From positions 62,001 to 126,000 of IMG/VR virus record IMGVR_UViG_3300025832_000005: a DNA stretch of 64,000 nucleotides; one strand, 5' to 3'. Under the pieces are notes generated by a model. That model did not search any database. It was not told where the DNA came from and saw only the letters and a program-made list of their open reading frames with translations. Source of the DNA: a virus. A program made the position numbers and the translations under genes. Shown piece after piece: positions 54,951 to 62,953 of this stretch (its first letter is position 1; the number at the start of each line of letters is the position of its first letter).

Positions 54951-54958
54951 TATTTATT
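54951..54958 (-). promoter_or_regulatory. late promoter octamer AATAAATA
   Basis: AATAAATA, 34 bases before the gp18 ATG. Confidence 0.75.
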
Positions 54959-55010
54959 AGAATAGCTATATATCAGGGGGGAAACAGGGGTTAACTACGT
55001 AGTTATTTAA

Positions 55011-55523
55011 TTAATTAGCACTATATGAGTCAATATGTGAGATAAGAGCATGTACATTAAACTCAAGATCTTTTAGTGTACCATTGTTACAAATAGTAAA
55101 GTCTGACATCCACTGTTCTAAACTCATACTATTTTTATTCTCTGGAGGTAAATGATCACTACGGTCAACCCAAATACAGTAATCAAACACACCTGTATTT
55201 TTCATGGCATGGAATTCTTTTTTGTTTCTTAGCCCACAATAGATGTCATAAGCGTTAAACATTTCTCTACCTAGTGTAGCAGGATCCGGTACATTGTAAT
55301 CACAGATAGCTTCATACCACTCTTGTCTGTGGTTATGTCGGTCAGCATAACATTCTTCTTCAGATTTATATCCATACTTGTCTTTAAGATCGTTGTATAT
55401 AAATTGTAGACTACAAAATTTTGAACTGCTTTCAAAACTGTATCCATACGTGTCTCTGAGTATCTCACAGACAGTATCTTTGCCATGGCGTCCATGACCT
55501 ATTACTAGTAATTTTAATTTCAT
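55011..55523 (-). CDS. P-loop nucleotide kinase, deoxynucleotide-kinase-like
   Basis: 170 residues. GHGRHGKDT at 9-17 is the modified P-loop of phage dNMP-kinase-like proteins (T4 gp1 type); later ADRHNHRQEWYEAI and YCIWVDRSDHLPPE. Probably phosphorylates deoxynucleotides. The -10 box of its promoter is six bases before the ATG, so +1 is the A of the ATG. It is an early gene between late gp13 and gp18. Confidence 0.8.
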   Translation of the reverse strand: MKLKLLVIGHGRHGKDTVCEILRDTYGYSFESSSKFCSLQFIYNDLKDKYGYKSEEECYADRHNHRQEWYEAICDYNVPDPATLGREMFNAYDIYCGLRNKKEFHAMKNTGVFDYCIWVDRSDHLPPENKNSMSLEQWMSDFTICNNGTLKDLEFNVHALISHIDSYSAN

Positions 55524-55529
55524 GTTTAT

Positions 55530-55558
55530 ATAATAGCAAACCTAGTTGTAGTTGTCAA
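55530..55558 (-). promoter_or_regulatory. sigma70-type promoter giving a leaderless start
   Basis: TTGACA (55553-55558), 17 bp, TATTAT (55530-55535), ATAAAC, ATG. Predicted +1 is the A of the ATG at 55523. Confidence 0.8.
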
Positions 55559-56295
55559 CCGATAATTATACCTAAGCCAGCTTGGCCATCAGTATAAGTT
55601 TTAAGTTCATCATCTAGTTTGTCAATTGCCATTTGCGCATCACTACGCAATGCGTCAGCATTAAGACTAGTACCACCTTGTGGACCAGCAATAGTATTAA
55701 ACTTACCACGAGCTTCTGCTAACATTAGTTTACTATATGCTAGTGCCAATTCTTTAATCCATGGCATGGCATATGTATCACTTAGTAATTCTTCTTCACT
55801 GCGCTGTTTATAAGTGTGTAAGTATACAGTGTCAGCGGCTTTAGTTCTGCGATGAATTGTTATTTTTTTACTAACAGTATTCCAAGTAAACAATAACTCT
55901 TTACCAAAAATACGACCAAGTGTTTCACGATGTTGTGATAAAGCATCAAATGTTGCTAGTCCGCCAGCTCTACCGCCGTGTAACAAATAGTTGTTTAAAT
56001 ATGCTGCTTCGAATGGTTCCATATCAGCACCACCACTACCATTAAGTGTGCCACTTGCTCGTCTGTAAATGGTATAAACATCTATAACTTCATCAGGTAA
56101 AGTATAGTCAGCAACATCAATTACTAAGTCTAATGTAATGAAGCTTTCTTCGACAGCGTTTTCACTACGCTGTCTATATTTTTCTAATGCCTTGCGAATG
56201 GAAAGATCGTAGTGCTCTGGGTCGAGCTCTACGTCTACCATTTGTCCGCCTAAGCGAAGTTCGATTTCTTTAATTAATTCATCACGTTTTGCCAT
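55555..56295 (-). CDS. 13: neck protein gp13-like
   Basis: 246 residues. RDELIKEIELRLGGQMVDVELDPEHYDLSIRKALEKYRQRS is the characteristic N-terminus of marine T4-like gp13 and head-tail connectors; DYTLPDEVIDVYTIYRR and WIKELALAYSKLMLAEARGKF follow. Connects the filled head to the tail with gp14, which lies on the opposite strand 1.2 kb away. Late octamer five bases before the ATG. Confidence 0.88.
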   Translation of the reverse strand: MAKRDELIKEIELRLGGQMVDVELDPEHYDLSIRKALEKYRQRSENAVEESFITLDLVIDVADYTLPDEVIDVYTIYRRASGTLNGSGGADMEPFEAAYLNNYLLHGGRAGGLATFDALSQHRETLGRIFGKELLFTWNTVSKKITIHRRTKAADTVYLHTYKQRSEEELLSDTYAMPWIKELALAYSKLMLAEARGKFNTIAGPQGGTSLNADALRSDAQMAIDKLDDELKTYTDGQAGLGIIIG

Positions 56296-56300
56296 GTAAG

Positions 56301-56308
56301 TATTTATA
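56301..56308 (-). promoter_or_regulatory. late promoter octamer TATAAATA
   Basis: Perfect TATAAATA with five bases (CTTAC) to the gp13 ATG; leaderless start predicted. Confidence 0.8.
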
Positions 56309-57463
56309 CTATTTGAAGGCTTTTAGTAAAATAGTATCTTCATTAATCCTACCGTTCATTTTAATATCAGTAGTTTTCAGATATCCGAACTGTGTTTTAA
56401 GTTTATGATGTGTTACCTTTTTCCACTGTGGCAATATTTCACTTGGCTTACGTACTGTTTTTTGTCGGCTTGTCTTCTCATCAAAGAACTGAAGTGTAGT
56501 ACCTTTAACTTGTAGTGTAGCTTCGTGTTGCGCATAGTAGATACCAAGTTTACGTGTTTTAGTATTAAACACAACTAGCGCACTAGCACCAATGATGTCT
56601 TGTGGAGGAATACTGCTAATACCGTAGTCTGGATCACTTGGCTTAAACTTCATCTTCTTAACTAAATCAACAGCACTTTTTTGTTTAGGCTTACGCACAG
56701 CTCTTGTTTGTTTCTTCTCAGCACGTAAAATGTCAAGTGCTTGAAAGATACGTTGGTAAAAACCATGTAGCTCTTTCTTTTCTTTTGTACTCAAGTGATT
56801 AAAACCTTCAGCAAGTTGCTGTTGCATATCGTCTTGTTTTTTAGGAGCAGGCAAGTTAATAAGTTCTTCTAGCTCTTGATACGCACCTTCATAAAACTGC
56901 TGAATAAATCGAGCATGTCCTAGATTAACTTCTAACTTGCGGAATAGTTGTAGAGGTTGCTTGTCTTTAAGTGGATTCTTTTTAGGATCACGAAGCCAAT
57001 CATCTGCCCATTGATCAATCTCTTCCATTTTATCAATGGTTGCTTCTTGAAGTCTTTCCTGAATTGTAGGAACATACTTTACTTTTTTTGTAGTTAATTC
57101 AATCTTTTTAAGCTCAACAATCTGACGTCCTTCTTCTGCTAGACTCTTGATCCACGCATCTAGTTTACCTACATAATCAGGATGAATTTTATCTGGAGCA
57201 TTTTCTTCAATAAATGCGGCTGTTGCCCAATGGCTTTTACCACCAACTTTGTGGTCTGGTAACTTATTAATAGCTACTTGTACTTCTTTATCGTAGTTTT
57301 TCTTAATATAGTTCTTAACTTGATTTAACCACTCTTTTGACTCCATCATATAATGAATATGATATTGTGCTGTATGCCAATCCTTTGTAGGAACCATATC
57401 CCAAGCGCCTTTGCGTCTTGTAGCACGTACTGTTTTTTTCTTACGAGTTGATGTTTTAGCCAT
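56309..57463 (-). CDS. large basic hypothetical protein
   Basis: 384 residues from MAKTSTRKKKTVRATRRKG (AGGAG six bases upstream; a longer start is rejected). Very basic N-terminus, Lys-rich helical centre, and a C-terminal beta domain SSIPPQDIIGASALVVFNTKTRKLGIYYA ... TTLQFFDEKTSRQKTVRKPSEIL. Similar C-terminal domains occur in marine T4-like phages. DNA/RNA association is likely from charge. Early-type promoter upstream, divergent from gp14. Confidence 0.72.
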   Translation of the reverse strand: MAKTSTRKKKTVRATRRKGAWDMVPTKDWHTAQYHIHYMMESKEWLNQVKNYIKKNYDKEVQVAINKLPDHKVGGKSHWATAAFIEENAPDKIHPDYVGKLDAWIKSLAEEGRQIVELKKIELTTKKVKYVPTIQERLQEATIDKMEEIDQWADDWLRDPKKNPLKDKQPLQLFRKLEVNLGHARFIQQFYEGAYQELEELINLPAPKKQDDMQQQLAEGFNHLSTKEKKELHGFYQRIFQALDILRAEKKQTRAVRKPKQKSAVDLVKKMKFKPSDPDYGISSIPPQDIIGASALVVFNTKTRKLGIYYAQHEATLQVKGTTLQFFDEKTSRQKTVRKPSEILPQWKKVTHHKLKTQFGYLKTTDIKMNGRINEDTILLKAFK

Positions 57464-57498
57464 GTTATTCTCCTGAACTATATTGCCGTTACTTATAA

Positions 57499-57527
57499 AC
57501 AATACACTATTTAAAAACCTTTGTCAA
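57499..57527 (-). promoter_or_regulatory. sigma70-type promoter
   Basis: TTGACA (57522-57527), 17 bp, TATTGT (57499-57504) for the basic protein. Overlaps closely with the plus-strand late octamer of gp14. Confidence 0.7.
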
Positions 57528-57529
57528 GC

Positions 57530-57537
57530 CATAAATA
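57530..57537 (+). promoter_or_regulatory. late promoter octamer CATAAATA for gp14
   Basis: CATAAATA on the plus strand, then TACGT and the gp14 ATG at 57543. Same five-base geometry as the minus-strand late genes; leaderless start predicted. Confidence 0.8.
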
Positions 57538-57542
57538 TACGT

Positions 57543-58685
57543 ATGCCACGTTTAACATTATATAAACCAACTAAAACTAACGATTTTCACTTTATGGATC
57601 GCCAGATCCGTGAGCAATTTTGGATTGGAGGCACAGGAGTTAACGTACACAAGTATGTAGGGCCAGCCGCACAGCCCAATCAAAATGATCCATCACAGCC
57701 CAATTATATTGACGGACGTGAAGTGGATCCACTCAGTGGAGATTTTATTAATGTAGATAGTCTCATTAATGAAACTAAAATACAAGACTTATTATTCTTG
57801 GAAAACAGAGATAGAAAATACGATCCAGACATTTACGATCTGCGTGGTATATATAATGTACAAGACAATGATTTTGACCTAACACAATTTGGTATGTTTT
57901 TAGCAAACGATCAATTTTATATGACATTCCATACTAATGATATGGTTGAATTACTTGGAAGAAAACTATTACCTGGTGATGTACTAGAATTACCTCACTT
58001 ACGTGATGATTTGTTATTAGATGCTAATAAAGCACCTATAAGCAAGTATTATGTAGTAGCAGACGGCAACCGTGGTGCTGAAGGATTTAGTCAAACTTGG
58101 TATAGTCATATTTGGAGAGTAAAACTTAATCCACTTACAGACTCACAAGAGTTTAATGATATACTTGGCAATGCCAGTGACAGTGCTACAGTAAATTACG
58201 ATATAAGCACATATAAGTCAGAGTTTAATGTTAGTGATGCGATTGTAGCAAGTGCTGCGCAAGATGATCCAGATGGTACAAGTTTACTAGATCATTTATA
58301 TGGTTTTGAACACGCAACTGCTGGTGGTGTTGTAATACAAGATAATACATATAACCATGGCGAAACAATAGCAAGTGGCAGTGCTTTTCCAGCAGATGCC
58401 AATGAAGGCGAATATTTTATTAGAACAGACTTTAGTCCGAACCGTATGTTTGTGAGAAGAGGTTCTAAGTGGAACAGAAGTTACGACAACGTAACTGACA
58501 AGACTTGGGTAGACCGTACATATAACGCAAGTGATTATATTACAGAAGATGCCAAGTCAATGGTAAACGATGAAGAATTTAATAGGAAGCAAGCAATAAG
58601 TGATGTCATTATGCCACGTCCAGACAATAAAGTTAATAGCGAATATGTTGAAGACGGGTATACGGATGACGATTACGTGCTGTAA
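57543..58685 (+). CDS. 14: neck protein gp14-like
   Basis: 380 residues from MPRLTLYKPTKTNDF; an upstream extension lies before the promoter and is rejected. DRQIREQFWIGGTGVNVHKYVGP, SLINETKIQDLLFLENRDRKYDPDIYDLRG and FGMFLANDQFYMTFHTNDMVELLGRKLLPGDVLELPHL parallel gp14 of T4 and cyanophages. Neck protein acting with gp13. Longer than T4 gp14 (256 aa). First gene of the plus-strand block. Confidence 0.85.
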   Translation: MPRLTLYKPTKTNDFHFMDRQIREQFWIGGTGVNVHKYVGPAAQPNQNDPSQPNYIDGREVDPLSGDFINVDSLINETKIQDLLFLENRDRKYDPDIYDLRGIYNVQDNDFDLTQFGMFLANDQFYMTFHTNDMVELLGRKLLPGDVLELPHLRDDLLLDANKAPISKYYVVADGNRGAEGFSQTWYSHIWRVKLNPLTDSQEFNDILGNASDSATVNYDISTYKSEFNVSDAIVASAAQDDPDGTSLLDHLYGFEHATAGGVVIQDNTYNHGETIASGSAFPADANEGEYFIRTDFSPNRMFVRRGSKWNRSYDNVTDKTWVDRTYNASDYITEDAKSMVNDEEFNRKQAISDVIMPRPDNKVNSEYVEDGYTDDDYVL

Positions 58686-58696
58686 GGATAAAAAAC

Positions 58697-61195
58697 ATGG
58701 CAATAACTAAAAGACTAGTAAAAGGTAGCGCATTAACGCATACAGAGTTAGATAGTAACTTCACCGATTTAGATGGTCGAGTAACTACTCTCGAAAGTAC
58801 ACCAGGTAGTGACAGTCAAACATTAACATTAGCAGGTGATGATTTAACTATTACCGGCGGCAACACTGTTAGTTTAAGTACATTAAGCACAGAGGTAGTT
58901 GATGATACATCACCACAACTTGGTGGCAATTTAGATTTAAATGGCAACGAGATTACTGGTAGCGGTGGTTCTGCGATATCAGAGGTATTAAACGTATTAA
59001 CACTAGTGGGTGGTAATAATGGTATCATTATGCGTACAACAACTGGCGCAGGTAAAATTGTAATTGGCGACCAAGCAGGTTCCGTTGTACTTGGTAACTC
59101 TGCCAATTCAATAGAATTTGTAGACAATGTAGATGTTGACTTTACAAATACTAATGTTGACTTTACTAGCGCAACTGTAACAGGATTAACAGTATCACAA
59201 AGCATCGATAGTTTAACTGATGTAGATACAAGCACTACACCACCAGGTGTTGGTCAAGTACTTAAATGGGATGGCGCACAGTGGGAGCCAGCAAACGATT
59301 CATCTGGAAGCGGCGGAATTACATTAACAGCATTAAGTGTAACAAGTGCTAGTGCTAGTGCTAGTTCAAGTTTAGTTTATAACAATACAACTGGAGTATT
59401 CACATATACTCCTGCTCTTAATACTTGGGCATCTATTACTGGAAAAGATGACGCAAATGGTCCAAATGAGGTTACTATTGGAAGACTTGCAGGTTCAGGC
59501 GGCGACAGTTCAGTAGCAGTTGGCCAACTTGCAGGCGAGACATCTCAAGGTGATTATTCATCAGCATTTGGTCCCCTCGCAGGCCGGACAAATCAAGGTT
59601 CAAACTCAGTTGCGATTGGTAACCAAGCTGGGTTAAGTAACCAAGGTGACTACGCAGTAGGAATAGGTACCTTGGCAGGAGTGCTCACCCAAGGCGAGCG
59701 TGGAATAGCAATTGGTTATGAATCTGGCAGATCAAGCCAAGGCGCAGACTCAATAGCAATTGGTACGAAAGCTGGCAGAGGATCCCAAGGCAACAACTCA
59801 ATTGTACTTAATGCGACTGGGGTAACTTTGGAAAACACAACAGCAAGTAGTTTAGTAATTAAGCCAATTAGAAATGCAAGTGGTACACATAGCATGGAAT
59901 ACAACCCAACTACAGGTGAAGTTACATATGACACACTTGGTGGCGGCGGTGGTGGTGGTATTGATTTAACAGCATTAAGTGTAACAAGTACTAGTGCTAG
60001 TGCTAGTCCAAGTTTAGTTTATAACAATACAACTGGAGTATTCACATATACCCCACCTAATTTAACAGAGCTAGGAAGCAATTTAGACCTAAACAGCAAT
60101 GATATTACTGGAACAGGAAATATTAATATTATTGGTTCGATTACATCAACTGCGGTAGGTACACCAACTATTACTAGTAGCACTGATATCATTCTTTCAG
60201 CTAACAGTGGAAGTGGAATAGTTAATGCTAGTGGAAGTAAAATTACAAACTTAGGTACACCAGTAGCGGGAACAGATGCTGCAACTAAAGCGTATGTTGA
60301 TGCTAACGGAGGAGGATCATTGTCGTGGGCAACTTTAGCTGATAAAAATAATGCCAGCGGACCTACTAAAATAGCATTAGGACTAGACGCCGGTTCAGTA
60401 ACTCAAGGTCTCAACACCATAGCAATTGGTGAAACTGCTGGCCAAACTAATCAAGGCGTCTCCGCCGTAGCAATTGGCACTGGTGCGGCTACAACCGATC
60501 AAGGCGGTGCCGCAATAGCAATTGGCAACGGCACTGCGGTTACTAATCAAGGTGCAAGCGCAGTAGCAATTGGTAATGTGGCTGCCTTAGCTGGACAAGG
60601 CGACAACGCAATAGCGATTGGGAACAGGGCAGGCGGATTTGTAAATCCGCAAGCAGCAACTTCGATTATATTAAACGCAACTGGTGCCCAATTAGAAAAT
60701 ACAACAGCAGATAGTTTTGTAGTTAAGCCAGTACGTAATGCTAGTGGTACACATAGTATGGAATACAATCCAACTACAGGTGAAGTTACATATGACACAC
60801 TTGCTAGTGGTGGCTTACCTAGCAGATCCCCTCCAATCGGCGCAACAAGCAGTTTAGCTGATGCCGCACAAGCAGACTTGGATATTACAGGATTCAAATC
60901 ATACACATTAATGGCTATCACAACAGACAAAGCGGCCCGTGTAAGATTGTATGTGAATGCTGCAACAAGAACAGCAGATGCGGCAAGGGCAGAGGGTATT
61001 GATCCAACATCAGACGCAGGTGTTATTGCTGAAGTAATTACCACAGGCGCAGAAACTGTTATTATTAGTCCAGGTGCTATTGGATTTAACTTAGAAAGTT
61101 CGCCAACTACAAATATACCATGTAGAGTTACAAACAAAAGCGGTAGCACAGGTACTGTACAAGTAGGCTTAACCATACTACAACTGGAGGCGTAA
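58697..61195 (+). CDS. tail fibre with YadA-like head repeats
   Basis: 832 residues. Begins MAITKRLVKGSALTHTELDSNFTDLDGRV, a common fibre start. It contains two blocks of 16-20-residue repeats (SVAIGNQAGLSNQGDYAVG-type: A-I-G-x-x-A-G-x-x-x-Q-G) like the trimeric YadA head. Two large duplicated segments also occur: LTALSVTS.SASAS.SLVYNN and RNASGTHSMEYNPTTGEV each appear twice. C-terminal beta domain for receptor contact. AAGGA before the ATG. Confidence 0.82.
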   Translation: MAITKRLVKGSALTHTELDSNFTDLDGRVTTLESTPGSDSQTLTLAGDDLTITGGNTVSLSTLSTEVVDDTSPQLGGNLDLNGNEITGSGGSAISEVLNVLTLVGGNNGIIMRTTTGAGKIVIGDQAGSVVLGNSANSIEFVDNVDVDFTNTNVDFTSATVTGLTVSQSIDSLTDVDTSTTPPGVGQVLKWDGAQWEPANDSSGSGGITLTALSVTSASASASSSLVYNNTTGVFTYTPALNTWASITGKDDANGPNEVTIGRLAGSGGDSSVAVGQLAGETSQGDYSSAFGPLAGRTNQGSNSVAIGNQAGLSNQGDYAVGIGTLAGVLTQGERGIAIGYESGRSSQGADSIAIGTKAGRGSQGNNSIVLNATGVTLENTTASSLVIKPIRNASGTHSMEYNPTTGEVTYDTLGGGGGGGIDLTALSVTSTSASASPSLVYNNTTGVFTYTPPNLTELGSNLDLNSNDITGTGNINIIGSITSTAVGTPTITSSTDIILSANSGSGIVNASGSKITNLGTPVAGTDAATKAYVDANGGGSLSWATLADKNNASGPTKIALGLDAGSVTQGLNTIAIGETAGQTNQGVSAVAIGTGAATTDQGGAAIAIGNGTAVTNQGASAVAIGNVAALAGQGDNAIAIGNRAGGFVNPQAATSIILNATGAQLENTTADSFVVKPVRNASGTHSMEYNPTTGEVTYDTLASGGLPSRSPPIGATSSLADAAQADLDITGFKSYTLMAITTDKAARVRLYVNAATRTADAARAEGIDPTSDAGVIAEVITTGAETVIISPGAIGFNLESSPTTNIPCRVTNKSGSTGTVQVGLTILQLEA

Positions 61196-61196
61196 C

Positions 61197-62945
61197 ATGG
61201 AATTGTTCCAAGTAACACTAAAGCATGGCGAAGACATTAATGCTTTCTATGAGGATATGGAAACACCAGGTGGTGCTCTAACTATTCCAGATCGTAAAGT
61301 AGAGTGTGCCGCAAGACGCCCAACTTCAAGAACCACAGGCTATATGCTTACTATGGAAGAAGCAATGGAAGTAGCTGATGACGACAGAGTTGAACAAGTT
61401 ATACCACAAAGTGTTTTAGATAGAAACATAGATAAACCAGCAAGTACTTTCACAGGCAGGTTTGACAAAGGTGTTCCAAGCGGTTCAGCGCCGTTTACAA
61501 AAGCAAATGGTCAAACAGGAATGAAGTATACTGTTGATCACAAAAATTGGGGCATACTAAGACACAGTGAAGGCGCAAACAGAACCAATTGGGGATCAAA
61601 TGCTTCATTATCAGATAGATATGTTGATGACAGTGTAACATATTCAGCAAGTGGTAAAAATGTAGACATTGTTATTGTTGAAATAAAAACATTAAGCGAC
61701 CACGCAGACTATTCAAGTAGAGTAGTGGACTACAACTGGGGTCAACACTACAACACAATCACAGGTGGTACTAACTATACATACAGCAACGCAGACGCTC
61801 GTGACAACTATGGCGCAGAAGACAAACATCCCACAGCAGTCACAAGTTATGCGGCAGGCACACTATACGGACTTGCCAATGATGCAAACATATACATGTT
61901 TGACAAGACTTACGAAAAATCAAAGTCAGGCGGCAGTAGTGATGATAGAACTTATGCCTACATCAGAGAGTTTCACGCAAACAAAAGTATAAATCCAGCA
62001 ACAGGTAGAAAAAATCCTACTATTGTTAATATTAGTTTGGGAACACAGACCCTAGTAGGCGGCGGGGCCGCTTTAATTCACTTCCAGGGTGTAACTACAG
62101 ACAACGGCACAGGCAATGATCTATTAGCCGCAGAACTAAATGCAAGAGGTATATATGCAAGTGATCCTGAGTGGACAGACAATCAACAATTTAGTGTAAA
62201 TTCGCAAGTCCTACTAAGTGATATGCAAGATGCTATAACAGATGGAATTATTATTGTAGCATCGGCAGGCAACGAAAACAGATACACTGATGTGTCAGAT
62301 GGCGACAACTACGATAACTATATTGTTAGTGAGGGGGCATATTTCTTTAAAGATTACTACTTTGGCGGTAATTATCCATTTAGATATTACTATCATCGTG
62401 GCTCCACTTATACGTTCAATGGTGCTATTTGTGTAGGTGCGTTAGGAGTTAACACAAATCAAGGCAAAGCAGGTTTCAGCAGTTGGGGACCAGGTGTCGA
62501 TGTATATGCCGCAGGAGTTGGTTGTTTTGGCGCAGGAGAAAGTAGCAATATTATGTTTGGTGTTCCGTATCCAGGACAAGAAGCAAATACATCAAACTGG
62601 GACACAGTACAGTCTGGATCAGGAACAAGTTATAGTGCGCCGTTCGTAACAGGTATGTTAGCTTGTTTAGCAGAAATATATCCTAACCTTACACACGCAC
62701 AAGCAAGAACATATTTACACGACAATGCTGTAACAGGATTAATGGTAGACACAGCAGACGCAATAGATGTAGACACAGACACAAGAACAAGCATAGACGG
62801 TAGCAGCATTGATAGAATAGCATTGTGGAAGAATCACAGAGCCACATCAGGCAATATGGCGTTCAACACATATAACAAAGATGTTAACAATAAGCCTACA
62901 ACTGGTGCTATCTATCCTCGTACAAGAATACGCAAGCGTGGGTAA
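61197..62945 (+). CDS. subtilisin-like (S8) protein with altered triad
   Basis: 582 residues. HPTAV (His211), VASAGNEN (oxyanion Asn359) and SGTSYSAP (Ser478) match S8 peptidases. At the Asp position of the triad, VDIVIVEIKTLSD has Glu162 instead of Asp. The first 90 residues look like a prodomain (VTLKHGEDINAFYED ... VEQVIPQSV). No signal peptide; probably virion-associated or needed for fibre/structural maturation. GGAGG precedes the ATG, two bases after the fibre gene. Confidence 0.82.
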   Translation: MELFQVTLKHGEDINAFYEDMETPGGALTIPDRKVECAARRPTSRTTGYMLTMEEAMEVADDDRVEQVIPQSVLDRNIDKPASTFTGRFDKGVPSGSAPFTKANGQTGMKYTVDHKNWGILRHSEGANRTNWGSNASLSDRYVDDSVTYSASGKNVDIVIVEIKTLSDHADYSSRVVDYNWGQHYNTITGGTNYTYSNADARDNYGAEDKHPTAVTSYAAGTLYGLANDANIYMFDKTYEKSKSGGSSDDRTYAYIREFHANKSINPATGRKNPTIVNISLGTQTLVGGGAALIHFQGVTTDNGTGNDLLAAELNARGIYASDPEWTDNQQFSVNSQVLLSDMQDAITDGIIIVASAGNENRYTDVSDGDNYDNYIVSEGAYFFKDYYFGGNYPFRYYYHRGSTYTFNGAICVGALGVNTNQGKAGFSSWGPGVDVYAAGVGCFGAGESSNIMFGVPYPGQEANTSNWDTVQSGSGTSYSAPFVTGMLACLAEIYPNLTHAQARTYLHDNAVTGLMVDTADAIDVDTDTRTSIDGSSIDRIALWKNHRATSGNMAFNTYNKDVNNKPTTGAIYPRTRIRKRG

Positions 62946-62953
62946 ATAGTAGT

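Noticed and set aside
57483-57542. Longer N-terminus for gp14
   Set aside because: It would begin upstream of the late promoter octamer; MPRLTLYKPTK follows the octamer at the same five-base spacing as other late genes and matches the usual gp14 start.
59500-60650. Regularly spaced short repeats, CRISPR-like at first sight
   Set aside because: The repeats are degenerate, in frame and encode the YadA-like A-I-G-x-x-A-G units; there are no unique spacers or leader.
58816-61218. Long minus-strand frames opposite the tail fibre gene
   Set aside because: They mirror the repeats of the plus-strand fibre, which has a good start site and recognisable domains; no promoter or ribosome site supports the opposite strand.
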